DNA from: Dipylidium caninum
Taxonomy: Eukaryota; Platyhelminthes; Cestoda; Cyclophyllidea; Dipylidiidae
Length of the DNA stretch: 64,000 nt
Direction: 5' to 3'
NCBI GenBank assembly: GCA_017562135.1
Contig: QEYB01001327.1
Coordinates: 210,644-274,643 of the forward strand
Under the pieces are notes generated by a model. That model did not search any database and was not told where the DNA came from. It was given only the letters and a program-made list of their open reading frames with translations. Shown in pieces: positions 63,801 through 64,000 of this stretch. Both the position numbers and the translations under genes were made by a program. Position 1 is the first letter of the stretch, and each line of letters opens with the position of its first letter.

Positions 63801-64000
63801 AAGCGCCGGAGTAGGGTTTATGTAATACCCCTGACTTGCGTTCCACCATCTCAGGCAGGTCGCGCACAAACATCCGCGAAACCACTCTCGTCAGCCCCCT
63901 TTCTTCGAGTGGAGTAATTCTCCACACTTACAGATGGCAGAATTACACCACGAGGCGCTGGTTCGCACGATGGTTTCGTGACTGTTCGGCAAGAGTAACT
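60861..64000. other. No supported gene to the end of the window
   Basis: This end seems somewhat richer in G and C than the left part. Open frames up to 147 codons occur (for example minus 62,354) but overlap others on both strands, and they lack motifs and convincing splice borders. It may contain dispersed repeats, which cannot be judged from one window. Confidence 0.45.

Noticed and set aside
60861..63927. Many overlapping frames on both strands near the right end
   Set aside because: Frames of this length arise by chance in GC-richer DNA, and none shows a domain, paired splice sites or a match to other parts of the window.

Overview
The window looks like nuclear DNA of an invertebrate animal with a compact genome. 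Genes are split by introns with standard GT..AG borders, many only 35-100 bases long. The recognisable genes are animal orthologues: SNX13, 14-3-3, the mitochondrial ABC transporter ABCB8, a ZFP36/TIS11 zinc-finger protein and USP30. A flatworm, perhaps a tapeworm, is my guess from intron style and protein divergence; nothing in the window proves it. I saw no operons, CRISPR, phage or bacterial features.

Left part (1-39,728). Positions 1-14,386 and about 25,242-39,728 are two copies of one segment, with a repeat period near 25.3 kb. Each copy carries two minus-strand members of one gene family, called A and B here. Family exons encode a RING-type finger plus a B-box-like finger, an alpha-helical (probably coiled-coil) region and RRM RNA-binding domains. 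In unit A the exon phases join RING/B-box, three helical exons and an RRM exon into one reading frame. Unit B of copy 2 has an open set of five RRM exons ending at a stop at 24,469. The equivalents in copy 1 are partly frameshifted. Between the two copies (14,387-25,241) lies the 5' half of an SNX13 gene (membrane anchor, PXA, RGS); its PX and C-terminal parts were not found.

Middle (39,729-56,000). This is single-copy DNA with four clear genes: a divergent 14-3-3 (minus), ABCB8 (plus, 12 exons), a ZFP36-like tandem CCCH protein (minus, no intron in the visible coding region) and USP30 (plus, 7 exons found). ABCB8 and USP30 both act at mitochondria, but nothing else suggests a functional cluster.

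Right part (56,000-64,000). A third RING/B-box/helical unit (C, minus, 58,371-60,085) has the exon layout of unit A but no RRM exon that I could find. The rest is non-coding as far as I can see, with simple repeats near 60.3 and 60.8 kb.

The main interest is the RING/B-box/coiled-coil/RRM family: its domain fusion, its RRM exons that share one splice phase, and its recent tandem duplication with uneven decay.
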